Below, one piece after another: positions 21,334 through 32,531 of a stretch of DNA of 64,000 bases; within the stretch, counting starts at the first letter, position 1, and each line of letters begins with the position of its first letter. Below the pieces are notes generated by a model. It worked only from the letters and a program-made list of their open reading frames with translations, had not been told where the DNA came from and did not search any database. The DNA comes from Pseudomonadota bacterium (GTDB lineage: Bacteria; Pseudomonadota; Alphaproteobacteria; Sneathiellales; Sneathiellaceae), in the NCBI GenBank assembly GCA_024743055.1, contig JANSXH010000009.1:1-64000 (forward strand), in the 5' to 3' direction. A program made the translations under genes and the position numbers.

Positions 21334-22563
21334 TCAGGGGCCAGTATCGTCGGCATCCATGACTTCTGTGGCCTGAATATCCTCTTTGCCAAGAAGGCCT
21401 GCATAAACTGCAATGGTGGAAGTACACATTCTCTCAATGGCGTATTTCTCGACGACATGCTGTCGCGCCAAAGTCGCGACAGCTTCCCGTTGTTCAGAGG
21501 TCATGTTGATGGCTGCAGAAAGGGCCTCTGCAATGGCATTCTCATCATCAACAGGAACCAGCCAGCCTGTTTCTCCATCAAGCACTGTCTCCATGGAGCC
21601 TCCATGGGCTGTTGCAACTACAGGCCGCCCCATGGCCTGAGCTTCAACCGCCACCCGACCGAAGCCCTCTGGGACTGTTGTTGCGGAAACCACCACGTCA
21701 GAAAGCATCAGTGCGACGGCCATATCGTCGCAATGCCCTTTTATCTGCACCTTGCCTTCGAGATTTTTTGCCTTGATAAGCTCATTGAGTTCGGCGCAAT
21801 AGGCGTCCCGCCCCTCGGTACTGCCGACCATTAGGGCTAGAAAATGATCATTCTCGAGTTTTGCCAACGCGCTGATGAAGGCGGTGTGGCCTTTAAGGCG
21901 GGTTAGCCTGCCGGGAAGCATGATCACCGGTACACCATCCGGTAAATGCCAATCGCTCGCCATTTTGATGATCCGCTCCGCGCTGATGGCGGCCGGATTG
22001 AATTTTCGGCAATCAACCCCCCTCGGAATGGCGACGACTTGACCAGCTTCCACATCGTAGTTATCTTGAATATGGCCAGCGATAAAGTCCGAAATGGCTA
22101 TAACTTTTTCGCCCCTTGCCATCACAGAGTTATAGAGATTCTTGAAATATCCACCTCGGTTATAGGCGGCGTGAAAGGTCGTGACAAAATGGCAATCCGT
22201 CTTTTTTGCTGCCGCCATTGCGCTCCAGGCGGGGGCTCTGCTCCTGGCGTGAACGATATCGACGTCAAATTCTTTTATAATGTCCACCAACCGCTGAATG
22301 TTCTTGTACATGACAAGCGGATTTTTTGACGCCACAGGCAAGGTAATATGGCGAACGCCGATCCTTTTGAGCTCGTATTCCATGATCCCGCCTGCGGAGA
22401 CAACGATAGGAAGCCAGCCATATTCCTTGAGTGCAGCAGCCATCTCAATCGCCCCTCGCTCGACCCCACCACCGTTTAGGCTCGGCAGGACTTGCAAAAC
22501 TGTCGGCACATGGCTTTCGTCTTCGGACAAAGAGATGTTATGTTGAGGATCCAAGTTGTTCAT
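21334..22563 (-). CDS. Glycosyltransferase, GT4-like
   Basis: 409 aa; LPSLNGGGVERGAIEMAAAL, VIMLPGRLTRLKGHTAFISAL, VPEGFGRVAVEAQAMGRPVVATAHGGSMETV. Confidence 0.92.
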   Translation of the reverse strand: MNNLDPQHNISLSEDESHVPTVLQVLPSLNGGGVERGAIEMAAALKEYGWLPIVVSAGGIMEYELKRIGVRHITLPVASKNPLVMYKNIQRLVDIIKEFDVDIVHARSRAPAWSAMAAAKKTDCHFVTTFHAAYNRGGYFKNLYNSVMARGEKVIAISDFIAGHIQDNYDVEAGQVVAIPRGVDCRKFNPAAISAERIIKMASDWHLPDGVPVIMLPGRLTRLKGHTAFISALAKLENDHFLALMVGSTEGRDAYCAELNELIKAKNLEGKVQIKGHCDDMAVALMLSDVVVSATTVPEGFGRVAVEAQAMGRPVVATAHGGSMETVLDGETGWLVPVDDENAIAEALSAAINMTSEQREAVATLARQHVVEKYAIERMCTSTIAVYAGLLGKEDIQATEVMDADDTGP

Positions 22564-22586
22564 GAATGATTTCTATAAAGCGCAAA

Positions 22587-23345
22587 ATGACTGATTCAAC
22601 CACACCAGATATGCTGTCGAGACCGGATGGTCAATCCCTAGCCTTTCATCATACAGCGGGCTTTTCTCCCGGAGTTATCTTCTGTTCAGGTTTTATGTCC
22701 GATATGGAAGGAACGAAGGCGCTTGCCCTTGAAAAAGCCATGACCGGACTGCATCGAAGCTATACACGGTTTGACTATCTAGGGCACGGACAATCGACAG
22801 GATTATTTACCGACGGCACCATCAGTCGCTGGACAGATGATGCACTGGCGATACTGGATAATTGCACGGCCGGGCCACAGATCATTGTCGGCTCCTCGAT
22901 GGGTGGCTGGATCGGGCTCAGAATGGCTGAGTTAAGACCAGAGCGGATCACAGGATTTGTAGGAATCGCGGCCGCGCCGGACTTCACCACACGCATGTGG
23001 GAGGACATGCCGGAGGAGGGCAAAAAGGCGATTGAAGAAACCGGGCAATGGGATCAACCATCGGAATATTCTGATGAGCCCTATGTCATCACCCGCAAGC
23101 TGCTTGACGACGGACCGCGCAACTTTCTCTTAAACGGTAAGATCAATGTCACCTGTCCTGTTCATCTACTGCAGGGCATGAAAGATGACAGCGTTCCCTG
23201 GCAAACAGCCCTCCAGATCCAGGAAGCATTGATGAGTGACGACGTTACCGTCTCGCTTGTTAAAAACGGAGATCACCGCTTGTCCGAGGCGGACGATCTG
23301 ACCCGACTGATTCTCGCCACTGAACGCATCAGCAGCAAAGGTTAG
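22587..23345 (+). CDS. Alpha/beta hydrolase
   Basis: GFSPGVIFCSGFMSDMEGTKA, GSSMGGWIGL nucleophile elbow, HRLSEADD; the track start 22566 is also possible. Confidence 0.88.
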   Translation: MTDSTTPDMLSRPDGQSLAFHHTAGFSPGVIFCSGFMSDMEGTKALALEKAMTGLHRSYTRFDYLGHGQSTGLFTDGTISRWTDDALAILDNCTAGPQIIVGSSMGGWIGLRMAELRPERITGFVGIAAAPDFTTRMWEDMPEEGKKAIEETGQWDQPSEYSDEPYVITRKLLDDGPRNFLLNGKINVTCPVHLLQGMKDDSVPWQTALQIQEALMSDDVTVSLVKNGDHRLSEADDLTRLILATERISSKG

Positions 23346-23348
23346 AAT

Positions 23349-23789
23349 GTGAATCAGCCTATCCCGCCGAGCCGCCCCGCCGTCGGTGTCGGCGTCGCCA
23401 TCTTCAAAGGAGATGATGTCCTGCTGATCAAGCGAGGCAAGGAACCGCGCAAGGGTCAGTGGAGCTTACCTGGCGGCGCTCAGGAGTTGGGAGAGACCAC
23501 CTTAGAAGCGGCTTATCGGGAGGTAGGCGAGGAGACAGGCCTTATTGTCGATATCAAGGAGATTGTCGATGTCGTCAATGTCATTCAGAAGGATGAATCG
23601 GGCGAAATCGCTTATCACTATGTACTGGTGGACTATGTGGCCGAGTATGTTTCAGGAACTGCAATCGCCATGGATGATGCGGTTGATGCAAAATGGGTCA
23701 GCAGTAGCACAATTTCTGATACTGACCTGTGGTCGGAAACTATCCGTATCATCCTGAAGTCAAAGGAAATTCTCTCCCACAATGGCTAA
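23349..23789 (+). CDS. NUDIX hydrolase (GTG start)
   Basis: Nudix box GGAQELGETTLEAAYREVGEETGL. Confidence 0.93.
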   Translation: MNQPIPPSRPAVGVGVAIFKGDDVLLIKRGKEPRKGQWSLPGGAQELGETTLEAAYREVGEETGLIVDIKEIVDVVNVIQKDESGEIAYHYVLVDYVAEYVSGTAIAMDDAVDAKWVSSSTISDTDLWSETIRIILKSKEILSHNG

Positions 23790-23890
23790 AAACAGCCGGT
23801 CACGCGATGGTGATGAAAAAGAGTGACTTCCATCACTAGACATTAACGAAATAGACACCACATTAACATTATTATCAGTACAGACGCGTA

Positions 23891-23981
23891 ACAGTTTTGC
23901 TGATCCTTGGGAAAGTCCCCCTCTCCCAAAGAAAAGCAATTTAAAGCCGGATCGATCCCCCCTCTCGATCCGGCTTCTTTA
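23891..23981 (+). ncRNA. Candidate small RNA: two hairpins with C-rich loops, second is an intrinsic terminator
   Basis: TTGCT..TTGGGA-AAGTCCCCCTC-TCCCAA..AGCAA, then AAGCCGGATCGA-TCCCCCCTC-TCGATCCGGCTTCTTT; lies between convergent genes. Confidence 0.5.
23944..23980 (+). terminator. Intrinsic terminator, 12-bp perfect stem
   Basis: AAGCCGGATCGA / TCGATCCGGCTT followed by CTTT. Confidence 0.85.
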
Positions 23982-23989
23982 TGTCTGGG

Positions 23990-24184
23990 CTAATCTTGAC
24001 GCTGCATCCATTTCACAATTTTCATGGCTGGAAAAATCCAGATTATTCCGACTATGGGATAATATATCAATTCGGCTATTTTACTCTCGGGCAGAAAATT
24101 AACGGCAATATACATGCAAAGAAGCGAGTAAATTGCCAGCAGTATAAGCAAGGCCAAAAGGCCGGAAATCTTTCGAACAGTCAT
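23990..24184 (-). CDS. DUF2842-like small membrane protein
   Basis: MTVRKISGLLALLILLAIYSLLCMYIAVNFLPESKIAELIYYPIVGIIWIFPAMKIVKWM. Confidence 0.7.
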   Translation of the reverse strand: MTVRKISGLLALLILLAIYSLLCMYIAVNFLPESKIAELIYYPIVGIIWIFPAMKIVKWMQRQD

Positions 24185-24360
24185 ATTTAGTGTCTTAGCA
24201 TAAAAAGAAAGCTGCACTCGCCATAATTTCAGCATAAGATCGTGGCAGTAAAAAGCTTACGTTGGCTCATATGCCACATTTTTGACAAACATTCATCGCA
24301 AGTCGGACAACATTCTGTGTCCATATCCGAGTTTATACCTATCCAGAACAGGACATCCGC

Positions 24361-24984
24361 ATGTTCCAAAAAAAGAGCAAACTAACTGATTCACCCGAAG
24401 CTGATTTGGACGTCAAACAGTCTTCGGATCAACAAGCAGAAAGCAGGACAAAACCCATGAGCAATACTCCAGGCGCCCGGACTTACGGCGTAGATAACGC
24501 CCTACGACCCAAATCACCGGTATACGGACAGGCGCCGGAAGAGAAAAAGCAGGGCAGCCGTCTTCATGTCGGCGCGGACATTCATCTCAAAGGGGAGATT
24601 ACCTCTTGTGATCGTCTGATTGTCGAAGGCGTCGTTGAAGCTTCGATGGACAGTAAGGAAATTGAAATCAGCAAAAGCGGTGTTTTCAATGGGACTGTCA
24701 ATATCGATACGGCTGACATCTCCGGTACATTCGATGGCACCATGAAAGCCCGCACCCGGCTCGTCGTTCGTAAAACCGGCCGTGTTACCGGCGATATCAG
24801 CTATGGGGAAATCGAGATTGAACCAGGCGGGGAAATTGGCGGCACCTTGAAGCGCATCGCCAAAGAGCAGCCGACACTTTTGTCAGAAATGGAAAAAGAC
24901 AAGGCTGAAGAAAAATCGGACAGCAAGCCCGAGAAAAAACCGGAAGTGAACGGAAGTCAGGAAGCCAGCCAACCTTCCGCTTGA
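24361..24984 (+). CDS. Bactofilin family protein
   Basis: RLHVGADIHLKGEITSCDRLIVEGVVEASMDSKEIEISKSGVFNGTVNIDTADISGTFDGTMKARTRLVVRKTGRVTGDI. Confidence 0.93.
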   Translation: MFQKKSKLTDSPEADLDVKQSSDQQAESRTKPMSNTPGARTYGVDNALRPKSPVYGQAPEEKKQGSRLHVGADIHLKGEITSCDRLIVEGVVEASMDSKEIEISKSGVFNGTVNIDTADISGTFDGTMKARTRLVVRKTGRVTGDISYGEIEIEPGGEIGGTLKRIAKEQPTLLSEMEKDKAEEKSDSKPEKKPEVNGSQEASQPSA

Positions 24985-25103
24985 GTTCGGATCCCGTTCG
25001 GACTCCAAAAAAAATCGCAATACGGCGACGGAATGCGCGATTCCTGTCCGTATAACAGTCAGTTGTGAAGGACGATCGCAGGATTGGTCCGACCAGCCTT
25101 TAG

Positions 25104-25679
25104 GTGATAATGCGGAATCTGAGCGATATTGAAAGAGATGCTGCTCTCATGCAAGCGGTCGCCAAAGGGGACCCTGCTGCGAGCCGAAAGGTAGCCGATC
25201 AACATCTTGACGGCTCCTACCGGCTGGCTGTGCGGATCCTCGGGGATCCGTCGATGGCAGAAGACATCGCTCAGGAGGCCTTTTTGAAGCTCTGGAAACA
25301 GGCTCCAAACTGGCAGCCCAAAGCGCAGATCCGAACCTGGCTGCATCGTGTCACTCACAACCTGTGTATCGATTATTTGCGAAAGCAAAACCGATATAGC
25401 GATGAAGAAGTGCCGGAGCTTGCTGATCCAGCTCCCGGTCCTTTGGAGGCACAGGAGCAACGCCAGTTGGGGGACAAAGTCACCGAAGCCCTGCAACAAC
25501 TCCCGCCCCGGCAACGGATCGCTATTTCACTGGTACATTTTGAGGACTGTGGAAATATTGAGGCGGCTAGTGTAATGGACATATCAGTAGATGCATTGGA
25601 ATCTCTACTTGCCCGCGGTCGCCGGAGTTTGAAGGAACTCCTGTTGCCTGCGCGCAGGCTAAGAGATGGAGACATGTGA
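25104..25679 (+). CDS. ECF-type RNA polymerase sigma factor
   Basis: AYRLAVRILGD-like region (GSYRLAVRILGDPSMAEDIAQEAFLKLWKQA), THNLCIDYLRKQ, LPPRQRIAISLVHFE; real start may be at 25110. Confidence 0.92.
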   Translation: MIMRNLSDIERDAALMQAVAKGDPAASRKVADQHLDGSYRLAVRILGDPSMAEDIAQEAFLKLWKQAPNWQPKAQIRTWLHRVTHNLCIDYLRKQNRYSDEEVPELADPAPGPLEAQEQRQLGDKVTEALQQLPPRQRIAISLVHFEDCGNIEAASVMDISVDALESLLARGRRSLKELLLPARRLRDGDM

Positions 25680-26128
25680 TGAAGGAAAAGCACTCAGCTG
25701 AGCTCGAACGGTTTAAATCCGTTCTAGACATTTATGGCTCTCGCAGACAAGCCTGGCCAACGGCGGACAAGGATCTGATGTCCCGGCTGCTGGAAACTTC
25801 AGATGTCGCTAAAAGCATGCTGCGCCAGGAAGAAAAATTTGATTCCCTGTTGAAGGCAGAAGACGTGTCCGTCACAGCACCTTCGGCCCTGTTGTCCCGT
25901 GTTCTGGTTGACGCGGAAGAAACCAATACCGGCTCGCTGGCAAAAATCCTGTGGCCTTTCGGCTCTTTCTGGCAGCCAGCGTCTGGGCTGCTAGTTGCTG
26001 GCTTTGTCGGTGCCTTCCTGGGGCTGGCCAGTCCCAATCTGATTTCCGGCGACGATGATCTTTCGCTGGATGAGCCGAGTTTCGGCGTCTCCCTGTTTGA
26101 CCTGGAGAGTGATAATGCCAGCCTCTAG
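25676..26128 (+). CDS. Putative membrane anti-sigma factor partner
   Basis: 150 aa, one TM helix (LLVAGFVGAFLGLASP), overlaps sigma gene end by 4 bp. Confidence 0.65.
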   Translation: MMKEKHSAELERFKSVLDIYGSRRQAWPTADKDLMSRLLETSDVAKSMLRQEEKFDSLLKAEDVSVTAPSALLSRVLVDAEETNTGSLAKILWPFGSFWQPASGLLVAGFVGAFLGLASPNLISGDDDLSLDEPSFGVSLFDLESDNASL

Positions 26129-26594
26129 ATCCCGCATATTATCCGTTGCCTTGATTGTATCTGTTGCGGTCAATCTGATTATCGGCGGATTCGTCGCCGC
26201 CCAGTGGTATGACTATGGTTTCGGTAAAAAACGACCCAAAGGTACGATTTTCGATCGTCACGCTGCGATGGATGTACTGAAAGATGACCAGCGCGATCAG
26301 GCCCGCAAAATATGGAAAGACCGGCGCAGTCTTTTAAAGCCCCATTTCAAAGCCTATCACCAGACACGCCAGCAATTGGCTAGTCTGCTTGGTGCGGAGG
26401 CGCTTGACGAATCTGCCATCAACGCGACTTATTCGGATATGATCGCCAAGCGAATGGAAATTGAAGGGCTGTTGAAGCAGTCCTTGCTGGAATTTGCTAG
26501 AAGTCTACCGCCAGAGCAACGAGCAGCCTTTTTTGCGGAAGGGTTCAAATCGCCGAAACGGTACAAAAAACAGCCAAAAGACAAAGGTAACTGA
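26115..26594 (+). CDS. Membrane-anchored periplasmic protein, heavy-metal-resistance / CnrX-CpxP-like
   Basis: N-terminal TM then helical LTxxQ-like segment (LKPHFKAYHQTRQQLASLL...SLPPEQRAAFFAEGF); overlaps preceding ORF by 14 nt. Confidence 0.65.
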   Translation: MPASRSRILSVALIVSVAVNLIIGGFVAAQWYDYGFGKKRPKGTIFDRHAAMDVLKDDQRDQARKIWKDRRSLLKPHFKAYHQTRQQLASLLGAEALDESAINATYSDMIAKRMEIEGLLKQSLLEFARSLPPEQRAAFFAEGFKSPKRYKKQPKDKGN

Positions 26595-27214
26595 TGGACA
26601 GGCGTCAATATTCTGCGTCCTCCCAACGAAACCGGGAGCCTATTGCTGAAGTACTACTGTCCCGTCTGCCGCCGATAGGAACTATATTGGAAGTCGCCAG
26701 TGGCTCTGGTGAACATGCCGTCCACTTCGCTCCCTTGCTGCCTCAATATTGCTGGCAAACAACAAACTATGAAGAAGACCAGATCGAAAGCGTCATCGAC
26801 TGGATCGCCCATAGCCCCTCCCCCAATCTTCGTATGCCCCTGAGATTGGACACCACGGAAAGCTATTGGCCAGTGGAGACCGGCGGTTACGCGGACATGC
26901 CTATCACTGGCATCTTTAATGCCAATATGATCCATATCTCGCCTTTCGAGGTTTGTGAGGGACTGCTGGCCGGCGCTGGCCGCATCCTGACTGCTGGAGG
27001 ACGTCTTTTTATCTATGGCCCGTTCAAGGTGGGTGGCACCCAAACAGCGCCAACCAACGAAACATTTGACCAATGGCTGAAGTCGCGAAATCCGGCTTAT
27101 GCCATACGTGATCAGGAGGTAGTGATTGACCTCGCTTCAGAAAATGGCCTGGCCCATCTTGAAGCCATCCCGATGCCTGCAAACAACTTCCTACAAATTT
27201 TCGAAAAGCAATAA
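26594..27214 (+). CDS. DUF938-family SAM-dependent methyltransferase
   Basis: ILEVASGSGEHAVHFAPLLP, FNANMIHISPFEVCEGLLAGAGRIL. Confidence 0.88.
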   Translation: MDRRQYSASSQRNREPIAEVLLSRLPPIGTILEVASGSGEHAVHFAPLLPQYCWQTTNYEEDQIESVIDWIAHSPSPNLRMPLRLDTTESYWPVETGGYADMPITGIFNANMIHISPFEVCEGLLAGAGRILTAGGRLFIYGPFKVGGTQTAPTNETFDQWLKSRNPAYAIRDQEVVIDLASENGLAHLEAIPMPANNFLQIFEKQ

Positions 27215-27248
27215 GCCTGCCTTCTATCTTGGTTTGAGGCATAAAAAA

Positions 27249-27279
27249 GGGCCGCCCCAGATGAGGCGGCCCAATTTTT
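27249..27279. terminator. Bidirectional terminator between convergent DUF938 gene and groEL
   Basis: AAAAAA-GGGCCGCC-ccagatga-GGCGGCCC-AATTTTT. Confidence 0.85.
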
Positions 27280-27301
27280 CGTGGTAGATGGGTGGCGTGG
27301 C

Positions 27302-28969
<1,668 letters not shown>

Positions 28970-28987
28970 TCACTAACAAGTAGTCGA

Positions 28988-29278
28988 TTAGGCCATTACG
29001 CCCATAATGTCTGATTCTTTCATGATCAGGACGTCTTCACCGTCGACCTTGATCTCGGTGCCGGACCATTTTCCGAAAACGACCGTGTCGCCGACATTGA
29101 CGTCAAGCGGACGAACGGAACCGTCTTCTGAGATGGACCCTGTACCTGTGGCAAGGACTTCACCCTGCGAAGGCTTTTCCTGGGCACTGTCGACCAGGAT
29201 GATACCGCCAGCTGTTTTTTCTTCAGCTTCAATGCGTTTGATCAATACACGATCATGCAACGGACGAAATGTCATCAA
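28988..29278 (-). CDS. groES: Co-chaperonin GroES
   Basis: [42 protein letters not shown]. Confidence 0.99.
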   Translation of the reverse strand: MMTFRPLHDRVLIKRIEAEEKTAGGIILVDSAQEKPSQGEVLATGTGSISEDGSVRPLDVNVGDTVVFGKWSGTEIKVDGEDVLIMKESDIMGVMA

Positions 29279-29323
29279 GCTTCTCCCTCAATTTCCTAAT
29301 AATTACATGGGTTTTAACGACTG

Positions 29324-29350
29324 TTAGCACTCATCCCTTATGAGTGCTAA
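29324..29350 (-). promoter_or_regulatory. CIRCE operator (HrcA site) upstream of groESL
   Basis: TTAGCACTC-ATCCCTTAT-GAGTGCTAA, perfect 9-9-9 inverted repeat; upstream minus-strand CTTGACT...TACATC promoter-like sequence. Confidence 0.96.
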
Positions 29351-29499
29351 CACATTCCCGCCTGATGTAAGCAATACACTTGAAAGAGTCAAGGTTCGCG
29401 ATAAAAAATTCGATATTTCCTTCTGTTGAGCTGCTATCTGCGCTATTCCCCGGTTTTTTGCCCATTTGACTTGGCCTCCCGGAGTTTTTCCATTAGATA

Positions 29500-31347
29500 A
29501 TGCCGCTCAGGTGCCGTGTAGATATTGATCGCAGGGCATACATGCAAGAGACCATCCAAAAAAAAGGCCGCGACCCCGTGACGACTTCCCTCCTCCAGCA
29601 ATTGAGTGCCCTTACCGGACAGGCTTTCGCCGCTCTCGATCTTGATCCGTCCTATGGCAAGGTCGTTGTCTCCCAGAGACGGGAGCTGGGTCAGTTTCAA
29701 TGCAATGGGGCCCTCGCCGCCGCCAAGCAGGCAAAACAAGACCCGCGCAAAATTGCAAAAGAAGTGGTCGAAAAGCTCGAAGAGTTTGGCATTTTTGCAA
29801 AACTCGAACTGGCCGGTCCCGGCTTTATTAATATGCGGCTCACAGATGACTTCCTGGTCGGCCATATCAACGATCTCACTGACGATGAAAGCTTCTGCTG
29901 TCGTACTGGCCATACGCCCGAAAAGGTCATCGTCGACTTCGGCGGTCCCAATGTGGCGAAGGCCATGCATGTGGGCCACTTGAGAGCGACGATCATTGGT
30001 GAATGCCTGCGCCGCCTCCGCGCCTTTATGGGAGATGAGGTGATCAGTGATGTCCATTTCGGCGATTGGGGCCTTCCCATGGGCCTGCTGATCAAGGAGA
30101 TAGAACTGGACAAGCCCGAGCTCGATTATTTCAAGGAAGACTACACTGGCCCTTACTCTGAGGCTTCCCCAGTAACTGTCGAGGAATTGCAGGTGCTTTA
30201 TCCTGCCGCCTCCGCCCGCTCTAAGGAAGATCCGGCCTTTTTGGAAGCGGCCCGCAGTGCCACATTTGATCTGCAGAACGGCCGCGCCGGATACCGGGCG
30301 CTATGGCAGCATATGCGGGATATTTCCATCAATGAGACCAAAACCGACTTTGACCTCCTCGGTGCCCATTTTACCGAATGGAAGGGCGAAGCGGATACCA
30401 ATGATCATATTCCGGTGATGCTCAGCCGCCTCGAGAAAGAAGGATATTCCGAGATTTCCGACGGTGCTGTCGTTGTTCAGGTCGCCGAAGAAACCGACAA
30501 GAAGGATATGCCGCCCCTCATCCTGCAAAAATCTGACGGTGCGGTCATGTATGGCACCACCGACCTCGCGACCATTGAAATGCGAGAGCATGACCATTCT
30601 CCCAACAGCATCCTCTATGTGGTCGACGCTCGCCAGAGCCTGCATTTCGAGCAGGTGTTCCGGGCCGCGCGCAAATGCAACAGCATCAATGCCGATTGCC
30701 ATCTGGAGCATGTGGGCTTCGGTACCGTCAATGGCACCGATGGCAAACCGCTGAAAACCCGCGATGGCGGCGTGGTCCGCCTGCGTGCGCTTATTACAGA
30801 TGCTATCCAGGAAGCCCGCAAGGTGATCGAGGAAGCCGGTCTTGCGGATCGCTTCGACGCTGCGGAGCTCGATGACATCACCGAGAAAGTAGGTATTGCC
30901 GCCATCAAATATGCAGATCTGTCGAACCAGCGCATGTCAAACTATGCCTTTGATCTGGAACGCTTCACCAAATTTGAAGGCCGTACCGGCCCCTACCAGA
31001 TGTATGCAGCCGTTCGGATCAAATCGATGTTGCGCAAAGCCGCAGAACAGAAACTAAGCGACGGGAAGCTTTTGGCGACGGAAGAGGCAGAGCGAAATCT
31101 GATGTTAGCCCTCGCCGCTCTACCTGAAGCGGTTCAAGCGGCGCTTTCAAAAAACACACCGAATGTGCTTTGTGATCATGTTTATGCGCTTACCCAGGAA
31201 TTTAACGGATTTTATCATGACTGCCAGGTGTTGGGAGAGGAAAACCAGGAGATTAAAGCCTCCCGGCTCCGGCTTTGTGCTATAACCTTGCGCCAGATTG
31301 AGCTTGTTCTAAATATCTTAGGTATTGAGGTTCCGGAACGGATGTAA
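29500..31347 (+). CDS. argS: Arginine-tRNA ligase
   Basis: VDFGGPNVAKAMHVGHLRATIIGECLRR; C-terminal anticodon-binding domain; start may be at 29542. Confidence 0.97.
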   Translation: MPLRCRVDIDRRAYMQETIQKKGRDPVTTSLLQQLSALTGQAFAALDLDPSYGKVVVSQRRELGQFQCNGALAAAKQAKQDPRKIAKEVVEKLEEFGIFAKLELAGPGFINMRLTDDFLVGHINDLTDDESFCCRTGHTPEKVIVDFGGPNVAKAMHVGHLRATIIGECLRRLRAFMGDEVISDVHFGDWGLPMGLLIKEIELDKPELDYFKEDYTGPYSEASPVTVEELQVLYPAASARSKEDPAFLEAARSATFDLQNGRAGYRALWQHMRDISINETKTDFDLLGAHFTEWKGEADTNDHIPVMLSRLEKEGYSEISDGAVVVQVAEETDKKDMPPLILQKSDGAVMYGTTDLATIEMREHDHSPNSILYVVDARQSLHFEQVFRAARKCNSINADCHLEHVGFGTVNGTDGKPLKTRDGGVVRLRALITDAIQEARKVIEEAGLADRFDAAELDDITEKVGIAAIKYADLSNQRMSNYAFDLERFTKFEGRTGPYQMYAAVRIKSMLRKAAEQKLSDGKLLATEEAERNLMLALAALPEAVQAALSKNTPNVLCDHVYALTQEFNGFYHDCQVLGEENQEIKASRLRLCAITLRQIELVLNILGIEVPERM

Positions 31348-31420
31348 AGAATTCTAAATGAATAGGCAGTAAGTAGGATTACGCGTTTATATAGGCAACA
31401 GAAGACAAGAGGAAAATCAC

Positions 31421-32506
31421 GTGCAACAAGAAGCAAAAACATTGAAGCCCGGTGTCGTTACAGGAGAGGACTATCTCACCCTGGTAAAGACATGCAAAGA
31501 ACAGGGATATGCTCTGCCAGCCATCAATGTCACAAGTACGAACACGGTCAATGCAGCGCTGGAAGGCGCTATGAACAGCAAATCCGACATTATCATTCAA
31601 CTCTCCAACGGCGGTGCCCAGTTCTTTGCTGGTAAAGGAATCAAGGATTCCCATGCTGCCAAGGTTATTGGTGCTGTTTCTGCGGCTCGTCATGTGCATA
31701 CGGTCGCGAAGGAATATGGCATTTGCGTCGTGCTGCATACAGACCACGCCAACAAGGGGCTAATCCCCTGGGTGGAAGGCATGATTGAAGCCAGCGAGGC
31801 AGAATATGAAGCTACTGGCAAACCGCTTTTCTCGTCCCATATGCTCGATCTGTCCGAAGAACCTATTGAAGAAAACCTGGCCGATTGTGAACGGATTCTT
31901 ACTCGCTTGGCCAAGATCGATATGAGCCTGGAAATTGAGCTCGGTGTTACCGGCGGCGAAGAAGACGGCGTTGGCAGTGATGTAGATCTGGTGGACAATA
32001 ACCGCCTCTATACCCAGCCATCTGAAGTTCTGCAGGCCTTTGATCAGCTGTCCTCTATCGGGCATTTCTCAGTGGCGGCCGCTTTTGGAAATGTTCACGG
32101 AGTTTACAAACCTGGCAACGTTCAGCTGCGACCGGAAATCCTTCAGCAGTCCCAGGCTCATGTCAGAAACATCCATGACACGGACGAAAAACCGCTGGAT
32201 TTTGTTTTCCATGGTGGCTCTGGCTCCAGCCCGGAAGAAATCAGCGAAGCTGTCAGCTATGGCGTCTTTAAGATGAATGTCGATACGGACACCCAGTTTG
32301 CCTTCTCAAAGGCTATGGCGCCTTATATGGAAGAGCATCCAAAAGCATTCCGCTATCAGATCGATCCAGAAGAGGGGACGCCGTTCAAGAAATTCTACGA
32401 TCCTCGCGCCTGGCTTCGGGCTTGCGAAACATCCATGGCCGAACGGGTGCAGCAGGCCTGCACCGAGCTAGGCTCAGCCGGCAAGTCGATCGCCGCATCT
32501 GACTAA
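31421..32506 (+). CDS. fbaA: Class II fructose-bisphosphate aldolase
   Basis: 361 aa; YALPAINVTSTNTVNAALEGAMNSKSDIIIQLSNGGAQFFAGKG, VLHTDHANK, VFHGGSGS. Confidence 0.96.
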   Translation: MQQEAKTLKPGVVTGEDYLTLVKTCKEQGYALPAINVTSTNTVNAALEGAMNSKSDIIIQLSNGGAQFFAGKGIKDSHAAKVIGAVSAARHVHTVAKEYGICVVLHTDHANKGLIPWVEGMIEASEAEYEATGKPLFSSHMLDLSEEPIEENLADCERILTRLAKIDMSLEIELGVTGGEEDGVGSDVDLVDNNRLYTQPSEVLQAFDQLSSIGHFSVAAAFGNVHGVYKPGNVQLRPEILQQSQAHVRNIHDTDEKPLDFVFHGGSGSSPEEISEAVSYGVFKMNVDTDTQFAFSKAMAPYMEEHPKAFRYQIDPEEGTPFKKFYDPRAWLRACETSMAERVQQACTELGSAGKSIAASD

Positions 32507-32531
32507 TGGAACTTCACCGGAGACAGGACGG

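Noticed and set aside
29443-30057. 204-aa minus-strand ORF opposite argS
   Set aside because: Antisense shadow of argS coding sequence.
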